A program made the translations under genes and the position numbers. A stretch of DNA of 64,000 nt, taken from positions 298,501-362,500 of the forward strand of contig JAENRU010000467.1 of assembly GCA_016647705.1 (NCBI GenBank), given 5' to 3'. The notes under the pieces were generated by a model. That model was not told the DNA's origin, did not search any database, and saw only the letters and a list, made by a program, of their open reading frames with translations. Each line of letters begins with the position of its first letter. Positions within the stretch are counted from its first letter, which is position 1. The stretch is from Eucommia ulmoides. Taxonomy: Eukaryota; Streptophyta; Magnoliopsida; Garryales; Eucommiaceae. Positions 12,061 through 24,150 of the stretch are shown in pieces.

Positions 12061-12289
12061 TATGCGCCCATTTTTCACTTCATCTCAAATCTTTTCTAAT
12101 TGAACTTCTGACTTCTGAGCTTCAATAATACGATAAATCAACGTCGGCTTCAAAGTCAAAGTCGCAAGTAATGCTTCCGTTTGACCCACCGCTAACTGAA
12201 TTCACAACGATCTCAACTCTGCATACAAGTTAGCACGAACAACTCGAATATGTGCGATCGAACTTGCTGATTTTCGACTTAACGCCTCC

Positions 12290-12708
12290 ACTACAACATT
12301 AGTCTTCTTCGAATAATAGTGGATAGTGCAATCATAATCTTTAATCAACTCTATCCAACGCCTTTGCCTCAAATTTAATTCCTTCTGAGTAAACAGATAT
12401 TTTAAACTCTGTTAATCGGTGTATATTTCATACGTTTCACCATACAAATAATGCCTTCAAATTTTCAGGGCAAATACAATCGCTGCCAGCTCCAGATCAT
12501 GCGTCGAGTAATTACGCTCAGGATTCTTTAGTTGCCGAGATGCATATGCGATTACGTGACCATGCTGCATCTGAACACCTCCCAACCATTGGTGTGACGT
12601 GTCGCTATAAGTCACGAAACCACCCCCTTCCGATAGAAATGACAGTATTGGTGCCGATATCAATCTACTCTTCAATTCTTGAAAACTCTGCTCACATCTT
12701 ATGTCCAC
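12290..12708 (-). pseudogene. RNase H domain, element B
   Basis: The open part (12457-12708) reads [18 protein letters not shown] at the RT-RH connection, then [18 protein letters not shown] with the first catalytic Asp, [19 protein letters not shown] and [12 protein letters not shown] with the catalytic Glu. Beyond a frame break, similarity to the [12 protein letters not shown] and [11 protein letters not shown] segments runs to about 12290. Confidence 0.85.
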
Positions 12709-12820
12709 TCAAATTTGGATGCCTTGCGGGTCAATCGATTCAACGGGGCAGCTATAATGAAAAATCCTTGCACAAACTGTCGATAGTAACCCGCCAATCC
12801 TAAACAGCTTTGAATTTCAG

Positions 12821-13594
12821 TCACATTTTTTTTTTTTTTGGCCTTTCCCACTGAAAAACAGCTTCAACTTTATTTGGGTCTACTTGAATACTATCTCCTA
12901 AAATAACATGCCCCAAGAACACCACATGATCTAACCAGAATTCACATTTACTGAATTCCGCATATAACCATTTCTCTCGCAACGTTTGCAATATAATCTC
13001 GAGATGCCTCGCATGCTCTTCTCTACTTTGGGAATAGACCAATATGTCATCAATGAACACGATAATAAATTGACCCAGATAAGGTTGAAAGATACAGTTC
13101 ATCGAGTCCATGAAAGCAGCAGGGGCATAACCAAAAATTCATAGTGTCCATATCTCGTACGGAACGCCGTTTTTTTCCATGCCACTATCTCTGACTTTCA
13201 ATTGGTGATACCCCGATCAAAAATATATCTTAGAAAACAATTTATCTTTCTGGAGCTGGTCAAACAAGTCATTAATCCTAGGCAACGGATATTTATTGCG
13301 AACCGTCACCCTATTTAGCTGCCAATAATCAATACACATTCTCAATGTGGCATTCTCCTTTTTCACGAACAACACCGGGGCTCCCCATGGGGAGACCCTA
13401 GGCCTGATAAACCTACGGTCTAATAAATCTTGCAACTGTACATTCAATTCTTTCAACTCGGTAGGCGCCATACGATAGGGTGGAATCGATATAGGAGCAG
13501 TGCCTGGAAGTAACTCGATCGTGAATTCTATCTCCCTATCTACTGGCAACCCTGGCAACTCGTTCGGAAGCACCTTGGAAAAATATTTGGCCAA
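12821..13594 (-). pseudogene. Reverse transcriptase, element B (two frames)
   Basis: The N-terminal half (13217-13594) has [60 protein letters not shown] and [13 protein letters not shown]. The C-terminal half (12821-13111) has the catalytic box FIDDILVYS, followed by [16 protein letters not shown]. The MPFGLTNAP segment between them is lost at a frame break (13112-13216). The polymerase Asp pair is intact, unlike element A, but the frameshift makes the gene non-functional. Confidence 0.88.
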
Positions 13595-14095
13595 CAGGAA
13601 TATCTGTCATCGCGACTTCTCTCTGACTAGTGTCAATCAGGTGCGCAAAGTATCCCTGACATCCTTTCTGCAATAATTTCCTGACTTCTAGGGCTGAAAT
13701 CACACTGACAGGAGTGATAATTCTGTCTCCCACAAAAACAAACTCTAGCTCGCTTGAGATTTGAAAGATACCTTCCTCTTTGAAACAATCCACAGTGGCA
13801 AGATATCCGGATAACAATTCCATACCCAGTATCACATTGAAATCGTGAATACTCAGGGGTAATAGATCCGCCAATAGTTCCCTATCACCGATCAGAAGCA
13901 GACAGTCTTTGAATACACTATCGATCCATACCGACTCACCCACTGGAGTAGAAATAACAATTCGATATGATAAAGAAATGGGAAACTAGCCTACATGCGT
14001 CATGAATGTTGCTGAAACAAATGAATGTGTAGAACCAGGATCAATAAGTACACGAGCATCACGTGCATATAATGACGTGATACCTGTGACAACAT
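13536..14095 (-). pseudogene. Aspartic protease region, element B
   Basis: Upstream on the minus strand, near 14020-14090, the active-site segment ARVLIDPGSTHSFVSATF is readable, the form many chromovirus retropepsins use. After a stop the frame continues at 13943 with IHDFNVILGMELLSGYLATV and ISALEVRKLLQKGCQGYF into the RT linker. The frame overlaps the RT frame by a few codons, showing an indel at the junction. Confidence 0.8.
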
Positions 14096-14099
14096 CGGG

Positions 14100-14590
14100 T
14101 CTTCATGGAGAGAATCACCAGGTTTCAGTTAATCGTGAGTTAACAGTCTCTAATTTATTGTAACAACCCGGTTTTCTAGGGCCGTCACACGGCTTCTCTT
14201 ATCGAGACTTTCTCTACCTAAAACTAACTCACCATTATTCCCCATACTCAGTTAATTGTAACGGGAATTATTAAATATAGCTAAATGCAATCACTCTTCT
14301 ACTTCAAATGAATCCACTCATTTTTCTACGCAATGGCAATCACCTTTAAAATTCCAAACTTATAATTAAAATCCCAATTTCCCACATATTATCAACACGA
14401 TTGTATTTAGCCAACTTAATGAGCCGAACATTCAATTCATTAGACTTACGGAACCAAATTTACAATGACTATGATTATTATTCATGCTTACTGACACCCC
14501 GACAATTCTTTTCCCTAGGTATTCCAATATTCACCGCCTAACCTTGTTTTGACTGGTGCCCAGCACCTGCGTAAAGTATTCTGATATCTT

Positions 14591-14631
<41 letters not shown>

Positions 14632-15368
14632 CCTTTCTAATCTCCTGATCCAACTATCAACTTGACTGGGGTAATAATTACATCTTCCTCAAAATGCAAA
14701 CTTTGATTCATCCCAGATCCACAATTCTCGACTACTTTCTACATATAATTCTCTATTACGTTTGTTATATTTACTAGTTCCACAAACTTTTGCTCTACCT
14801 TCACGTCAACCAAGAACATACTATCAAATTAAATCTTTTCTAATATTGTCGCAGTTTTCTCACATCCCTAATTCCAACCAACTAATACGACCTCCCCTTT
14901 TTAGTTTTCACATTCCTAATTCCAACTCCTATGAACTCTCCCTTCATTTTCATAATCCAACTGAGGTGTGTTCTGCTATACTATCTAGTATTTTTAACAA
15001 CTAACATATTGAGTACTATGGGTAATTCGCAACATCAAATAATACGCAAATAGTTGTTTCTCAGTTATAATCTCACATTTCCCCCTACTAATATTCCCAC
15101 CATTGCAATCCACCCATTACTATTACCAACCACACAACATCACTTGAATCCATCAACTGGCAATATCATAATTTTGTTGCATCCACTAATTATCAACAAG
15201 ACAACAAGCCACACACAATGCCAATGCACTAAACTAACACTCACGTGTCGAACTCACCTATCGACACCCTATCTCGTGTCTCCTACTGACTAGACGACTG
15301 GCACGTCTTCCTATCTCATGATCCTCTACGCTACAAACACTCACAAGTCTACAGAACCTACAACCTAG
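14100..15368. other. Leader region of element B without gag
   Basis: No gag, capsid or CCHC knuckle frame is seen on either strand. The stretch includes a poly-T run of about 40 bases (14588-14628) and AT-rich sequence. A complete Tekay-type element would have a gag of more than 1 kb here, so gag appears deleted or replaced. Confidence 0.6.
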
Positions 15369-15380
15369 GCTCTGATTCCA
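15369..15380 (-). other. Primer binding site of element B
   Basis: On the minus strand TGGAATCAGAGC, one mismatch from the tRNA-iMet site TGGTATCAGAGC found in element A. It is 4 bases from the 5' LTR, the same spacing as in A. Confidence 0.85.
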
Positions 15381-15498
15381 AAATTGTCACACCCCACCCC
15401 GGACACCCATCACCGTGGGACCGGTGTGACGTTAACACGACTTTACCAAAATCACAAACATTAGAAATAACCATATACATGTATACAGACGTATCACA

Positions 15499-15500
<2 letters not shown>

Positions 15501-15537
<37 letters not shown>
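15501..15537. repeat. (TA)n microsatellite in LTR B
   Basis: About 18 uninterrupted TA units; the sister LTR has a much shorter, interrupted version near 8276. It is the largest length difference in the first half of the LTR pair. Confidence 0.9.
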
Positions 15538-15547
<10 letters not shown>

Positions 15548-16080
15548 GTATATATACTCTCAAATTCGGGAAACATCAGTCCCTACAAAAAAAAATATCG
15601 TAACGATAAAGATACATAACATCTAAACCTCTCAGTGTTCACCTCTAGTAGTAGTCCCAAGATACTCTTTCCCTATGGCACCTTCGGATTCAACCTATTG
15701 CCAGTAGGGGACGGACCCCTATTTAATGCACCTGCGAGTGTACTGCCTTCTTAGTAAAAATATTTTTTATAATAATAATTCATTCTACAATATCTAAATG
15801 GATTAAGTGTACGTATAAAAACAACACGTAACTACCAAAATTCTCCATAATATAAGCAGTGAAAATAAATCAATAAATATAAGTTCCATTCAAACCCATC
15901 TACTAAAATAATACCAATCACCATAATGAATAATAAATCACCCAATATAAGTAAAACAACACATCTCAAACATCACTCCACTGCAACACACACTGGCTAG
16001 CCATAGTGATCGTTTTAACCTCACGATCGAGAGTTTGCAACGGTACCGTACTATCCGTAGGATATTCTTTCCTACGAACA

Positions 16081-16210
16081 CCCATCACTCTGCCGAAGTG
16101 GATAATCACTGCGCAGTATAAACGTCTAACATCACTCTGCTGAAACAGATAAACATCACTCCGCCGAAGCAGATCAACATCACTCCGCCGAAGCGGATCA
16201 ACATCACTCA
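16081..16210 (+). repeat. 22-bp minisatellite in LTR B (right copy)
   Basis: Same array as 8826-8955 and, as far as I can compare by eye, base-for-base identical. Confidence 0.85.
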
Positions 16211-16725
16211 ATAATATCGTCTAATCAATATCGTCAAATCACCACATAATTTTTAAAAGTATCTAATTTAAATACAACCATTCTCTATCATATATATATA
16301 TATATACAAATAATTTGGCAAGAAGACAGTACACTCACCTGGTAATTCGCTCTCAAAAGCTCCACCGACTATCCTCTACTGATCCTCCGATAAATGTGAA
16401 CCTATTTGGGATAGGGCCTAAATTAATATTATAAAGAAAAAAATAACCTACTCGTGCAAATGCAAGCCCTAAGTTTCATAATTTCCCATTCTCTTCATTT
16501 TATTATGTAAAATTATTATTCGGTTTAATTTTTTATTTCTTTTGTTAAAAGTATCTATAAAAATTTAGTAATACAACGGTCCCCACGGTTACTAAATTTG
16601 TATGCTAGAATTTTAATTTAATTGGAAATAATATTTAATAAAAATATTATTCGTCCCGAATCGTTCACGGGTCGCGAGATGAGTTTAAATTTTTGTTGGG
16701 GTTAAAAGTGAATTTTTTTACTTTT

Positions 16726-16767
<42 letters not shown>

Positions 16768-17915
16768 CGTCGGACCGCCAGCGACACTCTCTCTCTTTAA
16801 CTTTCACACACACTCATAGTCTCTGCCGGCCGACAACCCACCTACAATCACAGCAGGTCCGACCGTCGACACTACACACACACTACACAAACAATTGTTG
16901 GACGTAAAACCACACCCAGTCGCCGTCGACGACACACGCGCGGCGACATCCACTGAATGCACTCCCACCGCCGGACCAACACACACCTATAGACGGTGAC
17001 TGAATAGCGCATACACACACGGCGCTCGCACACAAACATGCACGCGACCCGACCGGCGACACACACACGATTTGACCACACCCACATACTGTTGGCAACC
17101 AAAACAGAGCACACGCCGCCGGAACTTTACCAACCGAACCCACGCATACATACACTCAACAAGAATAATTACACAATTATGTACCAAAACGACGATGATG
17201 AACGACAACGTTTTTACAGAGTTAACGATCTCGTTCCATGACCGTCGATCCCGCACTGAACCGAACGGCAACGATCAAGCCATCCTACGATCATCGGAGA
17301 GTAGTCGACGAACGAAGAGCAGAACACACTCAAACTACCCCACACACATGCACGCTAATTCTCCCCACCATCACCGGAGGAGACACCACCGAGAACCCCC
17401 TTCCGTTTCCCTCCCTCTCTCTAGAATTTCTCTAAAATGGGTTTGAGATTTTCTTCCTTAATTCCTCTTGCATGATCATATATATATCTTGCATGATTTT
17501 GGTGGAGAACGTTTTGATCTTAGCTTGCCATGTTGCCACTTCCGTTTCCTTGCTTCGGCCGATGCTCGTCGTGCACACATGCGGAGGATGAACAGACGTG
17601 TGTATATAAATGGGTTTAAACCAAAATCTTTAATTAATTACCATTTCCTCCCCTAACTTCTTTAACTTCTTAATTTTTCTCAAATTCAGCTTAAAAAAAA
17701 ATTTCTAAAATTTTCAATTTCACCCCTAAAACTTTTAAATTATAAGATTAAATGTCAATTTGAAATTTTAAGTTCTAAAATTAATATTTTCAAAGTTTCC
17801 AATTTGACCCCTAAACTTTTTATTTGGATTTTTAATTAACAAATTTTTTCCCCAATTTCCTGATGCTCTAAAATACAACTATTAATGACGTACATGCTAT
17901 GATTTAGGTCTTACA

Positions 17916-17920
17916 TTCGA
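17916..17920. other. Target site duplication TTCGA, right copy
   Basis: Identical to 8152-8156, directly after the LTR terminus TTACA at 17915. Confidence 0.9.
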
Positions 17921-19371
17921 GCTGGGATGAGTCCAAGATGGGATGGGCAACACCTTGACACCTGCATAAAGGACTTGCCGAGATGGACCTGGCGGGTCCC
18001 CTTCGGAGTGAGAATCAACGCTCAGGGGAAAGATTTGTAAATATGCTATCGAGAAGAGTAAGCAAATTTGGTGTACTTTTGCATTGATATGCCCTCCTTT
18101 ATATAGGCAATAGATTGATTAGTTTTGGGGCTTAAACATGGATTAATGTCCCATCTCGGCGTGTGACCAATGAGAGGGCGAGTGGAGTGCTTAATTTCGT
18201 GGGCCTGGACTTTTTGGCCCTTTTATGGAGGCCCATGGCCGAGAATACCAACAAATGGAGAAGTGGCTTGGCCCATGATCAAAGATGAGCTCGTCTTACT
18301 GCCCATGAGATGGGGAGTTCTGTTCCCTACCCTTCCTGGATAGCTAGAGATGGGAAGGGGGAGTTTTTTGTCTGCCTTTCCCAAATAGCCGGAGATGAGA
18401 TGATGGCGTTTTGTTGAGGAGCTTGTGGAGTCGATTTCCGAGATGGGCATCACCGCTTGAAGAATGCTGAGATGGGGGAGGTTTTCCTATCCCGACGGCG
18501 GCTTGTCTGCTCTTCCTGAAGAGTGTTTCTGGTGAGGTTTTTGGAATGGCCGGCATGGGCTTGAGGTGTGCCTCTACCCGACACAATCTTTACACTTCGT
18601 CTCTGGCAGGAGTTGATCTTGGTAGAGCGTTACAGACACATGACAGTTTTTTGTTGGTTGCGTGGAAGTGACAATTTTTTCCCTCATAAAAAATCGAAGT
18701 GAAATTAAATGGCATCCTCTCAAACTTTTATTCTCTTGATATTATATGTGGTAGCAAATGTTACAAAAATATCGTGGCATCAAGTATGACATGTTTTTCA
18801 AAAATAACATAAAACAAAATATTCTTGAAATCCTATAAATGTATATATTCATGATATCACATATTCAAATCTTGTGTGATATTAAATGTCACAAAATGCC
18901 ATGTTTAGATTTAAGCATCTCGCATGCATAAAAATCTTGACAAAAACAATGTTTGGCATGAAATTTTTAGCATTCTTAGAATTTGATTTCTAAGGGACTT
19001 TTGAGTATTTAAACCGAATATACAATTTTAATGTCTTATAATTTTTCATTTTAAATCATTTGAACACAAAGTTTGGAACATTTCAACCGCAACATCTTTA
19101 AGTTCTACATCGTACCAGAATATAAAATTTAGTTTTTGCCATGAAAATGGCCTTATGTTGGCTTTTGTGTAAGATAATTTTTATAGGTTTCAAGTCTAAC
19201 ATATTTATTTTTTTAGATTTTTAATCTTGATTCATCTACACACTGTTTTGGACCATTTTCTGTAACTTGAATCTTAAAATATGAAAGTTTGGATTAATTG
19301 TTACTTTCAACCCGTTAAGTTTTATTTAATCTAAAACTTGCATGTTCTATGAAATATTTTAAAACAATACA
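17921..19371. other. Right flank of element B and AT-rich spacer
   Basis: 17921-18640 continues the sequence interrupted at 8156. It contains CCTTTATATAGG followed by GGCC-rich text, like the body of the gypsy LTRs at 22872 and 35794; no gene frame is credible. From 18640 to 19371 the DNA is AT-rich, and I see no gene, repeat or RNA in it. Confidence 0.45.
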
Positions 19372-19376
19372 AAAGG
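19372..19376. other. Target site duplication AAAGG of the outer copia element, left
   Basis: AAAGG lies directly left of the 5' LTR start TGTTGACC. The same five bases follow the 3' LTR end at 48462-48466. The flanks AAAACAATACAAAAGG (left) and AAACAATATAAAAGG (right) are also similar over a longer run. Confidence 0.8.
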
Positions 19377-21437
19377 TGTTGACCATGTATGCTTTGATAA
19401 ACAATTAAATGTTGATATTTTATAAAACTAATGGATTTTGTGGTGGGTGATTTCAGATTAAGTGTTACATGTGTTCAAGTGAGAAAAAGATTATATCGAA
19501 AAGTTAATCATTGAAGATTTACAAGATGAGATTTTATAAGAGATTCAAGATAGGTATAAAGTGAAGACATTAAAGATTCTTTAGAGTAGTGAATATTTTT
19601 TGTATTCTTAGGTAAAATAACTCAACACTCTTATGCTCTTAATGCAACCCGATTAGAATGACGCATGATACTTAAAATTAAGTAATCATATGTATGCCAT
19701 CATCAAAAGTGATAAATTCAAGATCCTAAAAAGATTTTATAATGTGTTAGAGCATTAAAATATTTTTGATGAAGTGTTTAATTGAGTAAAAGTTTTCAAT
19801 ACATAAAATGTGAAGCTTCTGATCGATTTGGTCAACTGACGAAAGGCTTGGTCAACTAACAGAAACAGTAGCTTAAAAGAAAATGTGTGAGGAAGCTATT
19901 GGTCAAATCAGTCAATTGACAAAACGGGTCGGTTGACTAACATAAGCAATGGCTTGAAGGGAATGGAGAGTGAAAGATACTAGATGGATCGGTTAACTGA
20001 CTGAATGGGCGGTCGACCGACGGGAAATGGATAATGGCTTGAGATTGAAATGTTGTAGATGGTCGGTCCACCGGCCTATGGGCGGTCAACCGACTGGATC
20101 AGATTCAACCAACTTTGACATTTTTCAATTTTTGTGATCTTTTACCCAAATCATATTGTTATGAATGTTTGAGGATAAGATTTGTTTTGGGGGGAATTTG
20201 GGTATATATTGCCATTATATATCATATATTATTAAGATCCTAATTAAATTGGTCCTTATATTAATTAATTATATGAGTTGAATTGGAAAAACTACTTTCA
20301 ATAATTAAGAGTTTTGAATTAAAGAAGTTTTGGGGACCAAATCAAGTTTTTCAAAGAGTATTTTTTAAATGAAATATATAAATTTTGATAGTATATTATA
20401 TATGGGTCTTAAAGTTTTATTTAAGGACTTATGTTTTGAAAAGTAGTCGTTATAGGCATGGTTAAAAATCTATATAATGAGACTTGCATTTTCAACTTTA
20501 ATAAATTAAGAACAATTAACTTTTGCTTTAAAGTGAGTGAGATTTTAATGAAATATTTCTAAGAGAGTGATTCTTAAAGTATTCTTGATCAAAGCGTGCA
20601 AAAATTTTCATCTCCGATTTTTATACAACACTGAGTTATCTTATTTTTTTTCAAGAAATCCCGGTGAGATCTCTCCAGGTTAATTAATGTGCTTATCTTT
20701 TTATGATCTAATTGATTACTTAGAACATTTTTGTTTCAAAAATCGTTTTCTAGTTTGAATTACTTGCATGTCTTAATAAACATTTTTTGCCTATGAAATC
20801 TAATTAAATATCATTGTGCTTTAATTGAGACAAATCATATTTATTTTCTTACATAGATTTATCACGTAGTATTTGGGACATTAATTGAGCATAATTATTT
20901 TGAGGTGGTAGATTCTCCTGTAGAAAGAAAATTGTGTTTTTTTTTTGTATTGGTGAGTGTGAGTGGATTAGACATATTTGGAACATTGTCTATTCATGGT
21001 AGTTAGAATTAGGTTAGACTTTAGCTTGATAAAAAGATAAAGTTCTTCTTGAACCTGTGAAAAGGGAAAGTGTAAAGTGTAAAGGTTTGATTCTAAGCAT
21101 GTGAAAAGAATTAGGTTAGTCCTGTACCTGTGAAATAGATTGTAAGAGTTTGGTTCCTATCTGAAAAAAGAATTAAGGGAGTAGTGTATTGCGAAAGCCC
21201 TGTGGAGCTCAAAAGACTGGATATAGGTAAGAGTAGCTTGTCGAACCAGAAAAAATTGTTGCGTGTTGTTTATCTATTTTTGTTGTTTGGTTGTGCACTT
21301 AATTAAATACATTTCTGCTATAATACATGATAATAATCAATTAAGAAAACTATTAACTTGTGTGTTTGATAAATTAATTATTTAAATTTTTATAACTACC
21401 CAATTCACCATCTCTTGGGTAAATCTGTGGATCAACA
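19377..21437 (+). repeat. 5' LTR of the outer copia element (2061 bp)
   Basis: Begins TGTTGACCATG and ends CTGTGGATCAACA. Clear but diverged similarity to the LTRs at 38123, 40669, 42780 (inverted) and 45639 (inverted), including the segments GCAACCCGATTA.. and TTTTTCAAGAAATCCCG. A TATA-like box CTATATAATGAGA sits near 20471 and would suit an LTR promoter. Confidence 0.85.
19825..20105. repeat. Palindromic GGTCAACTGACC / GGTCGACCGACC array in copia LTR
   Basis: Seven or eight degenerate copies of a short palindromic word: TTGGTCAACTGACG, TTGGTCAACTAAC, CAGTCAATTGAC, GGTCGGTTGACTAAC, CGGTTAACTGAC, CGGTCGACCGAC and CGGTCAACCGAC, about 20-55 bases apart. The same array recurs in the other LTRs of the family (38520-38770, 41100-41380, 44250-44600, 47690-48020). 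Confidence 0.85.
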
Positions 21438-21439
21438 AT

Positions 21440-21451
21440 TGGTACCAGAGT
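21440..21451 (+). other. Primer binding site of the outer copia element
   Basis: TGGTACCAGAGT matches TGGTATCAGAGC at 10 of 12 positions and lies 2 bases after the LTR end. This fixes the plus orientation. Confidence 0.75.
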
Positions 21452-21496
21452 TAGTTTTAGTTCGATTGACCTAACATCCTAGCTAAACACGATCAC

Positions 21497-22763
21497 ATGG
21501 AGTGCACTGAGGAAAATGTTGTATGTGAATCTTCTTTTTTCCCTTATGTTTTATGTAAGCCTGTGGTTTATATTAATGATGTATATGAACCTCCTACTTG
21601 TCTTAATGTTTTGAGTGAATCTCCTGCTTGTTCAAATAATCAAGTATCTGTCAGTGAGGATGATAAAGATAGTGATAAGGAGGCTACTAATAAGGCTATT
21701 GAGATATTGATTGATCTTACATATGTTTTTGACAAAGAAAATTTTAAATTGGGCAGGAAATTACTATTCTTGAAAACAAAAAGTTCAGTACCACCAAATC
21801 TCTTATGAAGAAGAATTTAGTTAAATATTTTGAAACCGTTGAATTTTGGAATCCTCTATCTGAAATAAGTAAACTTCTTGAAATGATTGACTTCCTTGAG
21901 GAAGAAAATATTTTTTTGAAAATTAATGTTTCAACTTTTTAGCATAGTGATTTTAAAAGAAAAAAATATTGAAACTTTAAACGAGGTTTTAAATATTGAA
22001 CCAGGGAATGCAATATGTAAACTTGATAGAGCTCGTTTAAAAATTCGTTATGTTGAAAATTATTGTCAGATTCTTAAGAATGATCTTCAATTTACACATA
22101 AAAAGAATTTCAGTCTTCAAATGAATATTAGTTCATTAGAACGGTTACTTCAAAAGACAAAAAAAAGAGCTTAATGAGGCAGTGGATAAATTCAAGAGTA
22201 TAGAGAAAACTAAATTTCTTAAACAACCAGTAGTCCTTAAAGCAGTTCCTCAATATCAATATCAATATCGTGCTCCTGCGCGGAAAGTTGATGATTATCC
22301 TATGAAACCTGTTAATGATTTTAGATGTTATTATTATGGGAAGTTTGGTCATTTTGAAAAATGGTGTTACCTATTGGTTGGTTACTTAGTTGGATCTAGA
22401 ATTAACCGGATACCTAGAAAAGAAAACTTTAATGCCGGTATGAATGGTGGATTTCTCAGGCCAAAAAAGACAAATGAAAATCATGTGCAAAAGAAAGATC
22501 CCTGATTTGCTAAACCAAGAAGGATAAGTTAATATGACATGCAAAGATTTAGAGAGAATTTAAAAAAGCCACAATTTCTATATGGGAAACAAAACAATGA
22601 TTATCACCGAAGAAAAGTACAAAATTTGAATGAAAGAAGCCGGTATATAAAGTCATTGGAAATTGTAAAAATCCAAAGAAATCTCAAGTATCCCATAAAG
22701 GCAACTAAATCGTTACTGAAAATATTCATAAGAAAGATGTCTTACAAAAAGAAGACATTATAA
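21497..22763 (+). pseudogene. copia gag remnant with degenerate zinc knuckle
   Basis: Four overlapping open pieces in changing frames (21497-21808, 21926-22174, 22182-22505, 22539-22763). The early part ends in IEILIDLTYVFDKENFKL and EITILENKKF. The middle is charged and coiled-coil-like (ICKLDRARLKIRYVENY). At 22326-22370 a knuckle reads CYYYGKFGHFEKWC; the family form is CxxCGKxGHxxxxC, so the second Cys is Tyr. Polar and Lys-rich text follows. Copia gag binds genomic RNA in virus-like particles; this copy cannot. Sequence is lost at the gypsy insertion at 22872. Confidence 0.68.
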
Positions 22764-22871
22764 AGGTGAATTAATCAAAGGACTAATCAATTGATTCAAA
22801 GGAAATCAAGACTTATATTGAAAATCAATCTAAGGTACACACACCAACTGCTTCCAAGGATAAACCAGTTA

Positions 22872-23674
22872 TGTTGAACTTTATAAAGTATAAACTGGTA
22901 CACACCTCGAGTATGATCCAGTCAGATGATAAGTGGGTCTTCTTGCTGAGGTGAAGTCGTCGGTTGAAAATTCTTCACGTGAGTTGTGCTAGGTCTTTGG
23001 AGGACTGACCTACTGTGCCCAGAGTCCTACTACTTGGGGAGTGGTACCTGAGAAGTCTCAGACCAAGATTTGTCTCGGTGAAACCCCTCCGACATTCTAA
23101 TCAGTGCTAAGAGAGAAAAAGTATAGTAATGCGTTAAGTAAGCAAGTGAACTCAATGCATGTGCGTATTCAAGCGTACTTCAGGCTTGCATAAACCCTGG
23201 TATATATAATAGTTGGAGATGATTAGTTGGGCCTAAACACGATTAATTAGTCAAAACCCTGTGTTTAGCTATTAATCTAGGCCGTTTAGGAGATAATCGT
23301 TGGGTTTGGGCTTTTAGGCCAATTCGGCGAAGTTCGCGGGCCTTTTCTTGGCCTATGATGGTAAGCTGGTGGAGGAGAACGGAGATCCATGTAGTCTTGG
23401 AGAAGAAACGAGCTGGAATGCGAAGCCGATCAAGGTAAACGGTTAAGTTCCTGAAATTGGCCATCCAGGGCACGACATAGAGGTTAGAGCGACATATCCC
23501 TGCGGGGCTCCTAGTTCTTCCCTAGGTGCCAATGAGATTTCAGGGATGAGCCTTAGTCGGTGTATGCTCCAACGTGGCATTGTGGATTTCGGAATGCGTC
23601 CCTGTCATTACGTGCATGAACACGTGGCTGGGTCTCAAGTGTTGACTTAGTGGTGCCCAAAAATACCTTCATCA
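22872..23674 (-). repeat. 3' LTR of the Tat-like element (803 bp)
   Basis: Starts TGTTGAACTTTATAAAG and ends ACCTTCATCA on the plus strand. Shared with the right copy are GGTACACACCT.GAGT, AGGACTGACCTGCT, GTAGTAATGCGTTAAGTAAG and the TATATATA box near 23204. The copies are clearly diverged, so the element is not young. Confidence 0.85.
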
Positions 23675-23789
23675 ATTGTCCCTAGCCCTGCGCAGTAAGG
23701 GAAGCGAGGCGGTCAGGGATATCAATTCCTGGATAGAATAGGCATCCTGGAGACTTCGAAGCGTGAGAACACTTCTGATCGATATTTTT

Positions 23790-24150
23790 CTATCATTTAG
23801 TTTTTTTTCTGAGGAGCTTATTTGGAATAGGCTCCCATACGGCCGAGGTCTGGGGTCAGGTAGCACGGCAGGGCGACCCGAATTGTTTTAGATTTTTTGG
23901 TCGACACTTTTTTAAGAGTTGACTTTTTTTAGAGAGCGAATTTGAAATAAGCCCCCATACAGTCGGGGTCTAGGGTTAGGTAGCATGGAAGGGTGACCCC
24001 GAATTTCTTCGATTTTCAGGGCGGTGCTTTTCCCACGATTAAACTTTTTTAGAGGAGCTAATTTAAAATAGGCTCCTACACGGCCGGGGTTTGGAGTAAG
24101 GTAGCACGACAGGATGACCCTGAATTTCTTTGATTTTCAGGGCGACACAC
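23790..24150 (+). repeat. Three tandem copies of a 120-bp unit
   Basis: GAGGAGCTTATTTGGAATAG at 23811 recurs in variant form at 23931 and 24051, exactly 120 bases apart each time. The unit continues through GGCCGGGGTCTGGGG, GGTAGCACGGCAGGGTGACC and GATTTTCAGGGCG. It lies in the 3' noncoding part of the Tat-like element. Confidence 0.88.

Larger units (their letters stand above)
8157..17915 (-). mobile_element. Complete Ty3/gypsy chromovirus element B (9759 bp)
   Basis: Both LTRs (2508 and 2531 bp), a perfect TTCGA duplication, a one-mismatch tRNA-iMet primer site, a polypurine tract and the pol order PR-RT-RH-IN-chromodomain on the minus strand are present. Pol is broken by several frameshifts and stops, and the 1.27 kb between protease and primer site holds no recognisable gag. 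The LTR copies are almost identical at their start, so the insertion looks young although the coding region is dead. Mobilisation by proteins from a relative is the natural inference. Confidence 0.93.
15385..17915 (-). repeat. 5' LTR of element B (2531 bp)
   Basis: Nearly identical to 8157-10664. Visible differences are an expanded (TA)n tract (about 15501-15537), an expanded poly-T tract (about 16730-16767) and scattered substitutions, more frequent in the CA-rich second half. The minisatellite recurs at 16081-16210. Confidence 0.92.

Noticed and set aside
16804-17446. Equivalent open frames in the second LTR B copy
   Set aside because: Same low-complexity LTR sequence; length differs between copies, as expected for non-coding DNA.
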